The notes below the pieces were generated by a model. It was not told the DNA's origin, made no database searches, and saw only the letters and a program-made list of their open reading frames with translations. Below, one piece after another: positions 25,541-34,146 of a stretch of 64,000 nt of DNA. The stretch is taken from positions 1 to 64,000 of the forward strand of contig NZ_CAMPKE010000011.1 of the NCBI RefSeq assembly GCF_946887195.1, read 5' to 3'. The translations under genes and the position numbers were made by a program. The stretch comes from an uncultured Halomonas sp. (GTDB lineage Bacteria > Pseudomonadota > Gammaproteobacteria > Pseudomonadales > Halomonadaceae). Every line of letters starts with the position of its first letter. Positions within the stretch are counted from its first letter, which is position 1.

Positions 25541-26587
25541 TCAACACTGATCATTATAGTCTTGGGCTCCCAGGTCAGTACCGTATCCCTCAACTCCACT
25601 TTCGCGTTTTCCCGTGTTAGGCAATTCAAAGGGCAGTGCTCGAATATAAGGTAGCATGCCGGTCGATGCATGCAGTTCAGGGTTTCCAGCTTGTGTGAAT
25701 GAGCTTAAAAAAGGGATGAAGTGCTTGGCAATATCGGGGATGAAGCTGGTCAAATCATCGACGGCTCCATTCGCGTACGTCATATAGCTGAGCATGGGTT
25801 TTACATCCAATCCGTGAACTTTTTTGCAGAACACCTCTTCATTCTTGGGTGTCCAGCCATTGGTTAAAATGGCACCCCGAGCATTTAATTGGATATCTTC
25901 TCCCATATTGACGCCTAACGCGTTTTCCGAGAAATTAAACAGCCCTGGCCAGTTTCCATATAAGTTGTTCAAGGGCACGTCGATACTGGCGGTGACCAAG
26001 GTATCGGAGTTGATATCCAGGCCACGTTCGAAACCAAGCACCGGTACCGAGAAACTACCGGTGAGTATATGGGCGGGCAATTTCTTAGCGGGCCCACCCC
26101 AGCTCTCCTCGACGACGCTTGGCGAGAGCCGTTCGGTACCGGTCAGACTTCCCGCTTTTGCATCGGATAAACGCAACAACGCTTGTTCTTCTTCGCTGAT
26201 ACCCCAAGGCACCGGGTTATCATCAGCCGAGCCAGTTGCCGCGTTGGTAGTGGAGCGTTCCGATGAAAGGCTTTGCCGAGGATTGCTCAAGCGTGCGATG
26301 CCTTGCATGGCGATTTCACTTGCACCAGCCTGCACGAATTGATGCTCACCCTGTGCCGAGTTGTTCCATTTATTGCTGGAATCGGTCCAGACCGTACGCT
26401 CCCAGACCGTATAACGCACCAGCTCATCGGCGAACTGGCGCATTTGTGCATACTTGAACAGGATGACGATACCGGGCACCAGGGCGATGACCAGGGCGCC
26501 ACAGATGATCACCTCGACCAACGCCTGGCCCTGCTCTTGGCGCTTGCTTCCATATAAAGCACTTCTCGATCGCGTCGTGCGTATCAT
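25541..26587 (-). CDS. TadE-like pilus assembly protein
   Basis: From the ATG at 26585-26587 (AAGG nine bases upstream) the product has 348 residues. Its N-terminus is a basic leader, then EQGQALVEVIICGALVIAL: processing after Gly20 puts Glu at +5 before the hydrophobic helix, as in TadE pseudopilins and exactly as in the large TadE-like protein at 14654. The external domain of about 300 residues has no recognisable family. It is larger than a classical TadE. A longer start at 26632 would overlap the previous gene by 26 bases. Confidence 0.72.
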   Translation of the reverse strand: MIRTTRSRSALYGSKRQEQGQALVEVIICGALVIALVPGIVILFKYAQMRQFADELVRYTVWERTVWTDSSNKWNNSAQGEHQFVQAGASEIAMQGIARLSNPRQSLSSERSTTNAATGSADDNPVPWGISEEEQALLRLSDAKAGSLTGTERLSPSVVEESWGGPAKKLPAHILTGSFSVPVLGFERGLDINSDTLVTASIDVPLNNLYGNWPGLFNFSENALGVNMGEDIQLNARGAILTNGWTPKNEEVFCKKVHGLDVKPMLSYMTYANGAVDDLTSFIPDIAKHFIPFLSSFTQAGNPELHASTGMLPYIRALPFELPNTGKRESGVEGYGTDLGAQDYNDQC

Positions 26588-26606
26588 GAGCCGTGACCTT
26601 GAATGC

Positions 26607-28865
26607 TTAGCCTGCATCGGGTGGTGAGCCATCGATCAGGCGCACCTCCCAGAATGGATTGAATACATTGTCGAATTCGGTGTAGTCGGAGGGACTGGAT
26701 TTAAGCGCTGTACTCATTTCAAGAAAAGCTGTGAAATAAGGTGTCGATCCGTACCAGTTCTCCAGCCGTTGGCTAGCCGGTGTTTGCGCCAGATAGGGCG
26801 TGAAAACATCCAATGGCCCTGCGCGAACCGTTTTGAAATAATCGTTTTGATCGTCGTTTGGCTGGCGGTAGTAGAAAACCTTTGCCGCCGCACTCATCTT
26901 TAGATCGGCTATGTTCTGCTCGCTGAGTCCAAAGGCGGTTTTCAAGCCCGACTCATTCATTGGGCGCTCCAGTTCGACTTCGATTTGCATATCAGGGTGA
27001 AGGTTGGTAAAAGGCAATTCGGTCAGCATCATATAAGTGGGCACACCTTGGTAGGGTTTGAAGAATTCCTTGGCGGATGCCTCGCCCTGAGCGATGACTT
27101 TTAAGCTATAACGGAGATTGGTAATCGCATCAGATGCGCCGAGCGTTACGATTTCGGAAAGAAAAGCAGCACCGATTTCAAAAACATTCGCGAACAACCC
27201 GTTCGAGAGTACATCGCCGGCAATCCAGTTGGCGCCGTAAAGCAGACTCTCGTTATCGGGAATGGCGATATCCTTGACGAACTTCCCCATATCAATCGCC
27301 TTTCCCCCAGCCGCTATCAGGCCCTTCCTGACCTGTTGCACCGTTTTTTTTGCACCGGCCCCGATGAGTTTTGCCGTCGCTGATCCTCGGCTACCTTCCC
27401 TCGATTCGTAATTCCCGCCTCCGCGTGCATTGCGTGCTACTTGGCGATCATTAGCCAAGTTACGGTCTGCCTGTTGTGCAATGGTTCCAGTACTGGATGA
27501 TTCCTCAAGCTCCGATTCTTCAGGAATCGATGGCAGATTAGGTGGCCTGGACCCTCCTGGATAAGGACCACCATTATGTGGGTACGGATCATCCGTCGGG
27601 TTCAGATTACCTGGTGGGTTTAAATTCGGCTTTTTGGGAGGACCAAAAAGCGAGTTGCCCTTGGACGGAACGGCAGCCATGTACAAGGCGGTTTGCCCGA
27701 ACTTATCGATGGCTGGCTGGGATTGATAAATAGGCGGTAGGCAGACGATAGTCGGCAAGCAGGTTCGCCAGCCTCGGTTGAGCCATATCCACCAGGCATC
27801 GTGAGTGGTCAAGCTGGAGAGTACAAAGCTTTTCATCACGCCAAAATTGAAGCTTGCCGATGCGATGTCTTGCGGTGAGGCGCTAATATCCTGACTTGTC
27901 CAACCCAATGCTTTTCCGATTGGTTTGGCTAGGCCATCCAGCGCGCTAACCGCTTGCTTTAGGCCGGGTATCGCTTTGAAGATGCCGAAGGGGCTTACAT
28001 TGACCGTTTTCTGTAATCCATCTTTCGCGTAACGACTCGCCGATTTTACGAAGCCGAAGGCATCCACTCCGGGTCGCATCGGGAAAGCCCAATACAGAAA
28101 TTCCAAGCTGTTGGTATCGGCGACTTCTATGGTCTCGTCGTAACTTTTGGCGACTTGCGCCATGGTATTGTCTACTATGGAAGGCGTAGCCGCGTGAGTA
28201 GCGACTTGCGTGGCGGCATAGAACCAGTTGAGCAGATCGGTTGGCCCTACGGTCATGAATCCTAGCGTGGTGGCGGCTATCTTTAGCGCGTTTCCCGGTC
28301 CGTTCCTTTTATCTTTTACAGTATTTCGAAGCTGGTTGGTAATTGATTGGAAACCTGTTTCTCCAGGGCGAGCAGTTGCATTGCCCATGTTCCCCTCGCC
28401 GTTGCCCTGGTCTAGACGCTCGGCGCCAGCTTGAGGGTTATTCACCAGTATGTCGGTGACATTCTCGAATGAGTCCAGGCCACTTTCAAAAAAATTCATC
28501 ATCACAAGGGCGAGGAACTGCCGTGGCTTGCTGACCTGGTTGACAAAGTCACCGATATAGCGGAGGTAGCTTACGTAGCTGACGACATATCCCGCAGCGA
28601 TGGTATTGGCGACCATCGCTCTGTTGGAATAGGCATAAAAATTCAAGGCGCGTGCGGCTTGGATGGCACCACTATAAGCGGCAGCATCGGCGGCATTGAC
28701 CAACTGGGTTTTCTCGATGGTGACTCGGCTGGTATTGAAAACCGCGACCAGCGAGACAAGGGTGATAAAGAAGCCGAATAGCATCACCGGCAGGATTTGG
28801 CCTCGGCTGCCGCGACGCCCGCTGCCTTTGTCCTTTTTCCCGGTGTGAGTAGCGATGGCGGCCAC
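26607..28865 (-). CDS. Large TadG-like pilus-associated protein
   Basis: The 752-residue protein starts with a TadG-like N-terminus: basic residues, GQILPVMLFGFFITLVSLVAV as a membrane helix, then TQLVNAADAAAYSGA, the conserved block of putative Flp pilus-assembly TadE/G-like proteins. The position equivalent to Glu+5 is Val, as in TadG. The rest is a large extracytoplasmic domain with a Pro/Gly/Asn-rich segment around residues 410-450. TadG-like proteins are thought to sit in the pilus or at its base. The start codon appears to be GTG. Compared with the housekeeping genes the region is AT-rich, suggesting faster evolution or transfer. Confidence 0.75.
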   Translation of the reverse strand: MAAIATHTGKKDKGSGRRGSRGQILPVMLFGFFITLVSLVAVFNTSRVTIEKTQLVNAADAAAYSGAIQAARALNFYAYSNRAMVANTIAAGYVVSYVSYLRYIGDFVNQVSKPRQFLALVMMNFFESGLDSFENVTDILVNNPQAGAERLDQGNGEGNMGNATARPGETGFQSITNQLRNTVKDKRNGPGNALKIAATTLGFMTVGPTDLLNWFYAATQVATHAATPSIVDNTMAQVAKSYDETIEVADTNSLEFLYWAFPMRPGVDAFGFVKSASRYAKDGLQKTVNVSPFGIFKAIPGLKQAVSALDGLAKPIGKALGWTSQDISASPQDIASASFNFGVMKSFVLSSLTTHDAWWIWLNRGWRTCLPTIVCLPPIYQSQPAIDKFGQTALYMAAVPSKGNSLFGPPKKPNLNPPGNLNPTDDPYPHNGGPYPGGSRPPNLPSIPEESELEESSSTGTIAQQADRNLANDRQVARNARGGGNYESREGSRGSATAKLIGAGAKKTVQQVRKGLIAAGGKAIDMGKFVKDIAIPDNESLLYGANWIAGDVLSNGLFANVFEIGAAFLSEIVTLGASDAITNLRYSLKVIAQGEASAKEFFKPYQGVPTYMMLTELPFTNLHPDMQIEVELERPMNESGLKTAFGLSEQNIADLKMSAAAKVFYYRQPNDDQNDYFKTVRAGPLDVFTPYLAQTPASQRLENWYGSTPYFTAFLEMSTALKSSPSDYTEFDNVFNPFWEVRLIDGSPPDAG

Positions 28866-28902
28866 CTGTTGCTGTCGTTATATCGTTTTTGTTATTACCT
28901 AT

Positions 28903-28928
28903 CGCTGACCACCTCTGGGTGGCCAGCG
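28903..28928 (-). terminator. Hairpin between flp and the rest of the Tad operon
   Basis: An 11-base-pair stem with one mismatch or G-T pair (CGCTGACCACC with GGTGGCCAGCG) closes a TCTG loop just after the flp stop codon. No run of T follows on the minus strand. It therefore looks like a partial terminator or mRNA stabiliser that would keep flp expression above that of the downstream machine genes. Confidence 0.5.
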
Positions 28929-28941
28929 TATTGACTATTAT

Positions 28942-29226
28942 TTAGGGAACTTTGGCTGCTGCACCACCACCACCACCACCACCACCTGCGCCATTCCAGC
29001 TATCAAGCGCGGGGGTTCCAGCTGCAACTCCGGGTGCTGCTATTGCTGCAGGCTCCCCTCCAGCAAGCGCGTTTGCCATTGCGGCAAATTGTTGCTGGAT
29101 TACATTACCGAAAGAGCCCACTACGGCAATGGCTGCCAAGGCAATCAACGCGGTAATGATGATGTATTCCGACATACCTTGGCCAAGCTGGCGCTTGCGT
29201 GTTTGAGCGTGTAGTCTGGTAATCAT
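28942..29226 (-). CDS. flp: Flp family major pilin
   Basis: The 94-residue prepilin has a basic leader ending QLG, then QGMSEYIIITALIALAAIAVV. Cleavage after Gly15 places Glu at +5 and Tyr at +6, the Flp hallmark. The mature protein is a helix followed by an Ala/Gly-rich tail that ends in a run of eight glycines. An AGAGG ribosome site lies about eight bases before the ATG. As first gene of the locus, separated from the rest by a hairpin, it is likely the major pilin. It is longer than many Flp pilins (about 50-70 aa) because of the tail. Confidence 0.9.
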   Translation of the reverse strand: MITRLHAQTRKRQLGQGMSEYIIITALIALAAIAVVGSFGNVIQQQFAAMANALAGGEPAAIAAPGVAAGTPALDSWNGAGGGGGGGGAAAKVP

Positions 29227-29648
29227 AGCGTGCTACCTCTTTTTATTAAGGAAGTTGTGAGTTGGTCAATTGAATTAACGTTCGAGCTATTTATGCTCAA
29301 CGTTACCTCTTGCTTTAAGTCTCCTTCGGATTGCCGTTTTTATTCAAATTTCCCTGCGTTTTTCTTCGCTTGCTACGCAAATTTTCATATTAAAATTCGC
29401 TACTATTAAAATGTTACATTAACGTAATCTATACTCCATAAACCAGTAGCGGGAAAGAGCCAGGTAAAACAGTTGCGCCATAGAGCACAGTTTTAGCGAA
29501 TGGCTTACACGCTTGTACGATATCTCTTACAAAAGTGTAACTTCTAAATAAGTATTCGCTAATTAATACGAGTATTCTGGATAGCATCCTTCTATACTTG
29601 GTAGCCTATTTCTGAAAACCAGCCGTAAACCGAGGGCGATTTTCCGAT
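29227..29648. promoter_or_regulatory. AT-rich divergent promoter region between flp and the DUF1415 gene
   Basis: These 422 bases contain no gene and are clearly AT-rich. They must carry the promoter of the leftward Tad operon and that of the rightward DUF1415 gene. A palindrome TTAC-ATTAAC-GTAA lies at 29414-29427, and GTATT / AATAC arms occur around 29551-29569. I could not identify a convincing -35/-10 pair. Confidence 0.5.
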
Positions 29649-30206
29649 ATGACGTTTTCCTGCCTGGACCAGACCCGGCGTTGGGTCGAGCATTTCGTGG
29701 TGGGGCTCGATATTTGCCCTTTCGCTCGCCGCGAGCTCGAGCGCAATAGCATTCGCTATGTCACGCTATCGGCGGCTTCGTTCGAGCGGGCACTGCTGGG
29801 ATTGATCGACGAATGTCGGCGACTCGATGCCGATGCCAGCATCGAAACCACGTTGATCGTGCTGACCGATGGCGTCGAGGGCTTCGAGGATTATCTCGAT
29901 CTGCTGGATCTGGCCGAGGCGCTGCTGGCCGATCAGGGCTATGAGGGCATCTACCAATTGGCCAGTTTCCATCCCGATTACTGCTTCGATGGGGTGGCTG
30001 AGGACGATCCCGCTAATTACACCAACCGCTCGCCGTACCCGATGCTGCATTTGTTGCGCGAGGCCGGTGTGGAACAGGCGCTGGTTCGCTTCTCCCATCC
30101 CGAGCGGATTCCCGAGCGCAACGTAAAGACGTTGCGGCGTCTGGGCAACCAGGCGCTGGCCGAGCGATTGGCGGATTGCCGGCCCCCAGCGGGGGACAAG
30201 TGCTGA
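29649..30206 (+). CDS. DUF1415 family protein
   Basis: The 185-residue protein matches the DUF1415 pattern seen in many gammaproteobacteria: RRWVEHFVVGLDICPFARRE near the N-terminus, FEDYLDLLDLAEALL, then GIYQLASFHPDYCFDG and PANYTNRSPYPMLHLLRE. No function is established for the family. The conserved Cys in DICPFA and in PDYCF suggest a metal- or redox-linked role, which is only a guess. It is divergent from flp and followed by the OsmC gene after about 150 bases. Confidence 0.85.
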   Translation: MTFSCLDQTRRWVEHFVVGLDICPFARRELERNSIRYVTLSAASFERALLGLIDECRRLDADASIETTLIVLTDGVEGFEDYLDLLDLAEALLADQGYEGIYQLASFHPDYCFDGVAEDDPANYTNRSPYPMLHLLREAGVEQALVRFSHPERIPERNVKTLRRLGNQALAERLADCRPPAGDKC

Positions 30207-30297
30207 GAGCCGCATCGACTGGCCCTATATCGATACGATATTCGATCTCTATCGAACGGTGAGCGGCAACTAGCGTCTATAGTCAGTGATGAAAAGG

Positions 30298-30316
30298 GTA
30301 GCCCGTTTCGGGCTAC
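30298..30316. terminator. Hairpin between DUF1415 and OsmC genes
   Basis: Perfect 8-base arms (GTAGCCCG and CGGGCTAC) surround a TTT loop. The plus strand has no T-run after the stem, while the minus strand reads CCTTTTC, so it is a weak or bidirectional terminator at best. It could alternatively be a leader structure of the OsmC mRNA. Confidence 0.35.
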
Positions 30317-30355
30317 TCAGAATCGATGCCGGATAAATCGATAAAAGGAGAGGTT

Positions 30356-30787
30356 ATGAGCATCAAGAAGAAAGGATCCGCCGAGTGGCAGGGCAGCCTG
30401 AAGCAAGGCAAGGGTACGGTTTCCACCGAAAGCGGTGCGCTCAAGCAAAACCCTTACGGTTTCAATACCCGTTTCGAGGGCCAGGCGGGCACCAATCCGG
30501 AGGAGTTGATCGGCGCGGCGCATGCCAGTTGTTACTCGATGGCACTCTCGCTGATTCTGGGCGAGGACGAGTTCGAACCGGAGAGCATCAAGACCGAGGC
30601 GACGGTGTCGCTGGAGCAGGATAGTGGGGGCTTCACCATCACCGCCATTCATCTGGCGACCACGGCGCGGATTCCCGGCATCGACCAAGCCAAGTTCGAA
30701 GAGGCGGCCAACAAGGCGAAGGAGGGTTGCCCGGTTTCCAAACTGTTCAAGGCCGAGATCACCTTGGACGCTAAACTGGAAGGCTGA
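30356..30787 (+). CDS. osmC: OsmC family peroxiredoxin
   Basis: The 143-residue protein has the OsmC signature: KQNPYGFNTRFEG, TNPEELIGAAHASCYSMALS with the peroxidatic Cys, and EEAANKAKEGCPVSKLF with the resolving Cys. OsmC reduces organic hydroperoxides and is induced by osmotic and stationary-phase stress. The ATG at 30356 is chosen because of an AGGAGAGG ribosome site just upstream; an earlier in-frame ATG at 30326 lacks one. Confidence 0.93.
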   Translation: MSIKKKGSAEWQGSLKQGKGTVSTESGALKQNPYGFNTRFEGQAGTNPEELIGAAHASCYSMALSLILGEDEFEPESIKTEATVSLEQDSGGFTITAIHLATTARIPGIDQAKFEEAANKAKEGCPVSKLFKAEITLDAKLEG

Positions 30788-30804
30788 TTTCGTTCTGCCA
30801 TCAT

Positions 30805-30832
30805 GAAGCCGGCCGCGCCAAGGGCCGGCTTC
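30805..30832. terminator. Strong hairpin between convergent genes, probable bidirectional terminator
   Basis: Ten-base perfect arms GAAGCCGGCC and GGCCGGCTTC surround an 8-base loop. It lies between the 3' ends of osmC (plus) and the glutamine amidotransferase gene (minus). There is no long T-run, but the position supports transcription stop from both sides. Confidence 0.55.
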
Positions 30833-30843
30833 GTCGCGTTCGA

Positions 30844-31533
30844 TCAGTGAACTACCGATGCCTGACTGGCGCGCTCGGTGGCGGCACTGACCAAGGCGCG
30901 AATCAGGCGCTGCTGGGGGCGATTGAAGATCAGGAATTCAGGGTGCCACTGCACGCCAATCAGAAAGCCATGCTGGCGGCTTTCGATGGCCTGAACCAGG
31001 CCGTCCCGGTCGCGAGCGACGATATCGACCCCTTCGCCCGGCTCGTCGATGGCCTGATGATGCAGGCTATTTACCTGACACCAGCTCACGCCGAGAATAT
31101 CGTGCAATTGGCTGCCTTCGGTCACGTCGACGGTCTTGCGTGGCAGTACCGTGCGACGTTTTCTGACATGCTCGAAGGCGCTGTAGATATCGCCGATCAG
31201 CGACCCACCGAGATAGACATTGATGATCTGCGCGCCACGGCAGATGCCCAGTACCGGGCAGCCAGCGGGCACGCAGCGCTCGAGCAACTCGAGTTCCAGC
31301 GTGTCGCGCTGCGGATCGACGCGTACGTCGAGCTGCACCTCACCGCCGTATAAATGCGCGCCGATATCGTCGCCACCGCCGATCACCAGGCCATCGAGGC
31401 CATCCAGGCCGGGGTTCGCGGGCGATAGCCGCACCGGCTGGCCGCCGGCACGCCACACCGCCAGCCAATCGCACCACCAGGCCAGGCGGCTCTTGTAATC
31501 CGAGGTGGTAATTCCGATTCGTGGTCGCGTCAT
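30844..31533 (-). CDS. Class I glutamine amidotransferase-like (peptidase C26 family) protein
   Basis: The 229-residue product resembles gamma-glutamyl-GABA hydrolase PuuD and other C26 peptidases. It starts MTRPRIGITTSDY and contains GLVIGGGDDIGAHLY, the nucleophile elbow VLGICRGAQIINV (Cys) and GVQWHPE (His, Glu). Such enzymes hydrolyse gamma-glutamyl amide bonds or release ammonia from glutamine. Its ATG overlaps the stop of the amidoligase-like gene by four bases. The pairing of such a protein with an amidoligase is a known theme and suggests that one makes and the other trims or feeds an amide/peptide bond. Confidence 0.82.
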   Translation of the reverse strand: MTRPRIGITTSDYKSRLAWWCDWLAVWRAGGQPVRLSPANPGLDGLDGLVIGGGDDIGAHLYGGEVQLDVRVDPQRDTLELELLERCVPAGCPVLGICRGAQIINVYLGGSLIGDIYSAFEHVRKRRTVLPRKTVDVTEGSQLHDILGVSWCQVNSLHHQAIDEPGEGVDIVARDRDGLVQAIESRQHGFLIGVQWHPEFLIFNRPQQRLIRALVSAATERASQASVVH

Positions 31534-32573
31534 GCGTCGTGCATCCACTCCTTGAGCCGATCCAGCCAGCGCGTGACCGGGGACCGGCGATGGTGATCGA
31601 TATAAGCCTCGCCGCGCTCCGCCAGGCGTTTTGGGTCGGCGGCCAAGCGTTCGACCTCGACCCAGCGATTCCATTCACAAACCGCGTTCCAGCCGGGCTG
31701 CGACAGCTGCGCATTGGGCAGGCGATAGTGGAAAGTCGGACGCGGCTTGACCAGTGAGCCGGTGAGCAACTCGCTGGGGTAATCGGGGCGCAGGTGGGCG
31801 AACAGGGGAAACATGTCCAGTTCGCGGTTGCGCGTGGGATTGTCGATCAGATAATCGGCGATCAAGGTGTCGAGATCGGGGTCATAGTCGGGGTCGAGTA
31901 CCTTGAGCGCATACTCCTTGGGAAAAGGGTTGGCATGCGGCAACACATCGCGGGTGATGTCGATATCGATCTCCTCGCGCAGCCATTCGGCGAGAATCAG
32001 ATAAGCGCGCAAGTGGGCGAGCAGGGTCGCGGCATCGGTGCCGGGCACTTCGGGATTGAGATGCAGGCCGAAGGCATAGAGTAGGCTATCGCGGGTATCG
32101 CGGGCTCCCTGCAGGCGCAGCGCATTGAACAGCGCGTCGAGCTCGTTGAGCGCCAGCCAGGGCAGCGGCGGGCAAACGATTTCGGTCGGCACCACAACGG
32201 CCACCGCATCGCCGATCAGTTGGCGCGTGCGATTGTGCAACTCGAGGCGCCAGTGATTCCATTCGTCGTGCTTGGCCTCGGTTTTTTTCACGACCTTGGC
32301 GTCCGGGTGCGCATATTTGGCATCCAGCTCGACGGTGAATTCGCCCCACCGGGTTCCAGCCACCTTGAAGCGATGCGGGCTGATCGCTACCGCTTGCCCG
32401 CCGAAGTGATCGATCACCAACTGAGCCGCTTTGCCCGGTGCGATGGCGGCGAACTCGATCTCCACGCCGACACGCCGTAAATGGCCTTCACCGGTCCGCG
32501 GTTGAGGAGGAGCGTTGGGGTTCACGTGATTCTCCTGCGGGTAGATCGTTTCATTGCAGCGGTTGAAGCCCAT
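31530..32573 (-). CDS. Putative amidoligase
   Basis: The protein (347 aa from the ATG at 32571-32573, GGAG eight bases upstream) fits the amidoligase family related to glutamine synthetase/gamma-glutamylcysteine ligase folds. It has LRRVGVEIEFAAIAPG with the Glu-rich first strand, TRWGEFTVELDAKY, PTEIVCPPLPW and FGLHLNPEVPG (His and Glu near the metal site). Family members are predicted to form ATP-dependent amide bonds. A longer GTG start at 32663 would reach toward the divergent manC gene. Translation is coupled with the amidotransferase downstream. The substrates are unknown. Confidence 0.78.
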   Translation of the reverse strand: MGFNRCNETIYPQENHVNPNAPPQPRTGEGHLRRVGVEIEFAAIAPGKAAQLVIDHFGGQAVAISPHRFKVAGTRWGEFTVELDAKYAHPDAKVVKKTEAKHDEWNHWRLELHNRTRQLIGDAVAVVVPTEIVCPPLPWLALNELDALFNALRLQGARDTRDSLLYAFGLHLNPEVPGTDAATLLAHLRAYLILAEWLREEIDIDITRDVLPHANPFPKEYALKVLDPDYDPDLDTLIADYLIDNPTRNRELDMFPLFAHLRPDYPSELLTGSLVKPRPTFHYRLPNAQLSQPGWNAVCEWNRWVEVERLAADPKRLAERGEAYIDHHRRSPVTRWLDRLKEWMHDA

Positions 32574-32682
32574 ATTTTCAACTCCGTTCAGCCATTCGGT
32601 AATAATCGCTTTCGTTCTATTCACTGGTGCCCTTACCGCGTTCGATGGCAAGCTGAAAGCCACTGAATCTCAAGGAGTCGTG

Positions 32683-34146
32683 ATGACTGCGCACTGCGTT
32701 CCCGTGATTCTTGCCGGTGGCAGCGGCACTCGGTTATGGCCGCTATCGAGACGACTGCGGCCCAAACAGTTTCTTGCACTCGGCGGAATTGACGATACCA
32801 GCCTGTTGCAGCGCACCTTGGCGCGCCTCGATGGCTTGGGTGACGAGGAGACGAGCGTTGCCGCGCCGATCGTGGTGTGCGGGGAAGAACACCGCTTTCT
32901 CGCCGCCGAGCAGCTACGCCAATCGGGGCTGTATGATGCCACGCTGATGATCGAGCCCGAGGGGCGCAACACCGCACCGAGCCTGACCGTGGCAGCGTTT
33001 GAGTCAATGCGCGATGGCCGCGACCCGCTGCTGGTGGTGCTGCCTGCCGATCATGCGATTGCCGACGAAGCCGCGCTGCACGCTGCGCTGAATCAGGCGC
33101 TGGCGCTCGCCGGGGCCGGTTGGTTGGTCACGCTGGGAGTCACACCGACACGCGCCGAGACCGGTTATGGTTATTTGCGCCGTGGCGAAGCGATCGTCCT
33201 GGGCGGTCATCGTGTCGCTGCCTTCATTGAAAAGCCTGATGCGGCGCGCGCCGAAACCTTTCTTGCCAGCAGCGATTACCTATGGAATAGCGGCGTTTTC
33301 GTCTTGCGTGCCAGCGCCTGGCTGGCCGCAGTCGAGCGTTTCGCGCCGATGATTCTCGCCGCCTGTCGCGAGGCTTGGGTGGCGCGGCGCACGGATCTGG
33401 ATTTCCTGCGTCTCGATCGCGAGGCCTTTCTGGCGTGCCCGGCCGATTCCATTGACTACGCAGTGATGGAGCGTGCCGCTGATATCGCCATGGTGACGCT
33501 GGATGCCGGCTGGAACGATCTCGGTGACTGGCAGGCGCTATGGCGCTCGCTACCCCGCGATGCCGACGGTAACAGCGCCCAGGGCGATGTCATGCTGGAA
33601 GGGACACGCGGCTGCCTGGTGCAGGCCGATAGCCGCTTGGTGGCGACGTTGGGGGTCGAGAATCTGGTGGTCGTGGAGACCGCCGATGCCGTGCTGGTCG
33701 CCGCGCTCGATCACACGCAGCGGATCAAGGCCTTGGTTGCTCGGCTGGATGGCCGCGAAGAGATCGAACAGCACCCGCGCGTACTACGTCCATGGGGCGA
33801 TTTCCGCCGGCTCGATCGCGGTCGGCGTTTTCAGGTCAAGCATATTACCGTCAAGCCCGGCGAGGGGCTGTCGTTGCAGCGCCATCATCACCGCGCCGAA
33901 CATTGGGTGGTGGTTGCCGGCACCGCGCGGGTGACCAATGGCGAGCGCAGCTATCTGGTCACCGAGAATCAATCCACCTACGTTCCCATCGGTCAGGTAC
34001 ATTCGCTGGAGAACCCCGGACGCGTGCCACTGGAGCTGATCGAAATCCAGTCCGGCGGCTATCTGGGCGAGGACGACATCGAACGGCTCGCCGATCGCTA
34101 TGGCCGCGACGCAACGCCCGATGCAATCGACGAGGAGCCGATATGA
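32683..34146 (+). CDS. manC: Mannose-1-phosphate guanylyltransferase / mannose-6-phosphate isomerase
   Basis: The 487-residue bifunctional enzyme has the nucleotidyltransferase signature VILAGGSGTRLWPLSRRLRP, FIEKPD and the WNSGVFVLR segment. A C-terminal cupin for the isomerase carries RPWGDFRRLDRG, VKPGEGLSLQRHHHRAEHWV and STYVPIGQVHSLENP. It supplies GDP-mannose for polysaccharide or glycoconjugate synthesis. The ATG at 32683 has AAGGAG six bases upstream. The following gene overlaps its stop by four bases, so both are co-translated. GDP-mannose could feed the GT4 enzyme encoded at 41182. Confidence 0.94.
   Translation: MTAHCVPVILAGGSGTRLWPLSRRLRPKQFLALGGIDDTSLLQRTLARLDGLGDEETSVAAPIVVCGEEHRFLAAEQLRQSGLYDATLMIEPEGRNTAPSLTVAAFESMRDGRDPLLVVLPADHAIADEAALHAALNQALALAGAGWLVTLGVTPTRAETGYGYLRRGEAIVLGGHRVAAFIEKPDAARAETFLASSDYLWNSGVFVLRASAWLAAVERFAPMILAACREAWVARRTDLDFLRLDREAFLACPADSIDYAVMERAADIAMVTLDAGWNDLGDWQALWRSLPRDADGNSAQGDVMLEGTRGCLVQADSRLVATLGVENLVVVETADAVLVAALDHTQRIKALVARLDGREEIEQHPRVLRPWGDFRRLDRGRRFQVKHITVKPGEGLSLQRHHHRAEHWVVVAGTARVTNGERSYLVTENQSTYVPIGQVHSLENPGRVPLELIEIQSGGYLGEDDIERLADRYGRDATPDAIDEEPI

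Noticed and set aside
28960..28990. Repeated ACC triplets taken for a microsatellite or CRISPR-like unit
   Set aside because: They are the glycine codons of the Flp tail; noted as a slippage-prone coding repeat, not a separate element.
33792..34142. N-terminal extension of the creatininase-family frame
   Set aside because: It lies within manC in another frame, and the ATG at 34143 has a clear ribosome site and gives the normal family length.
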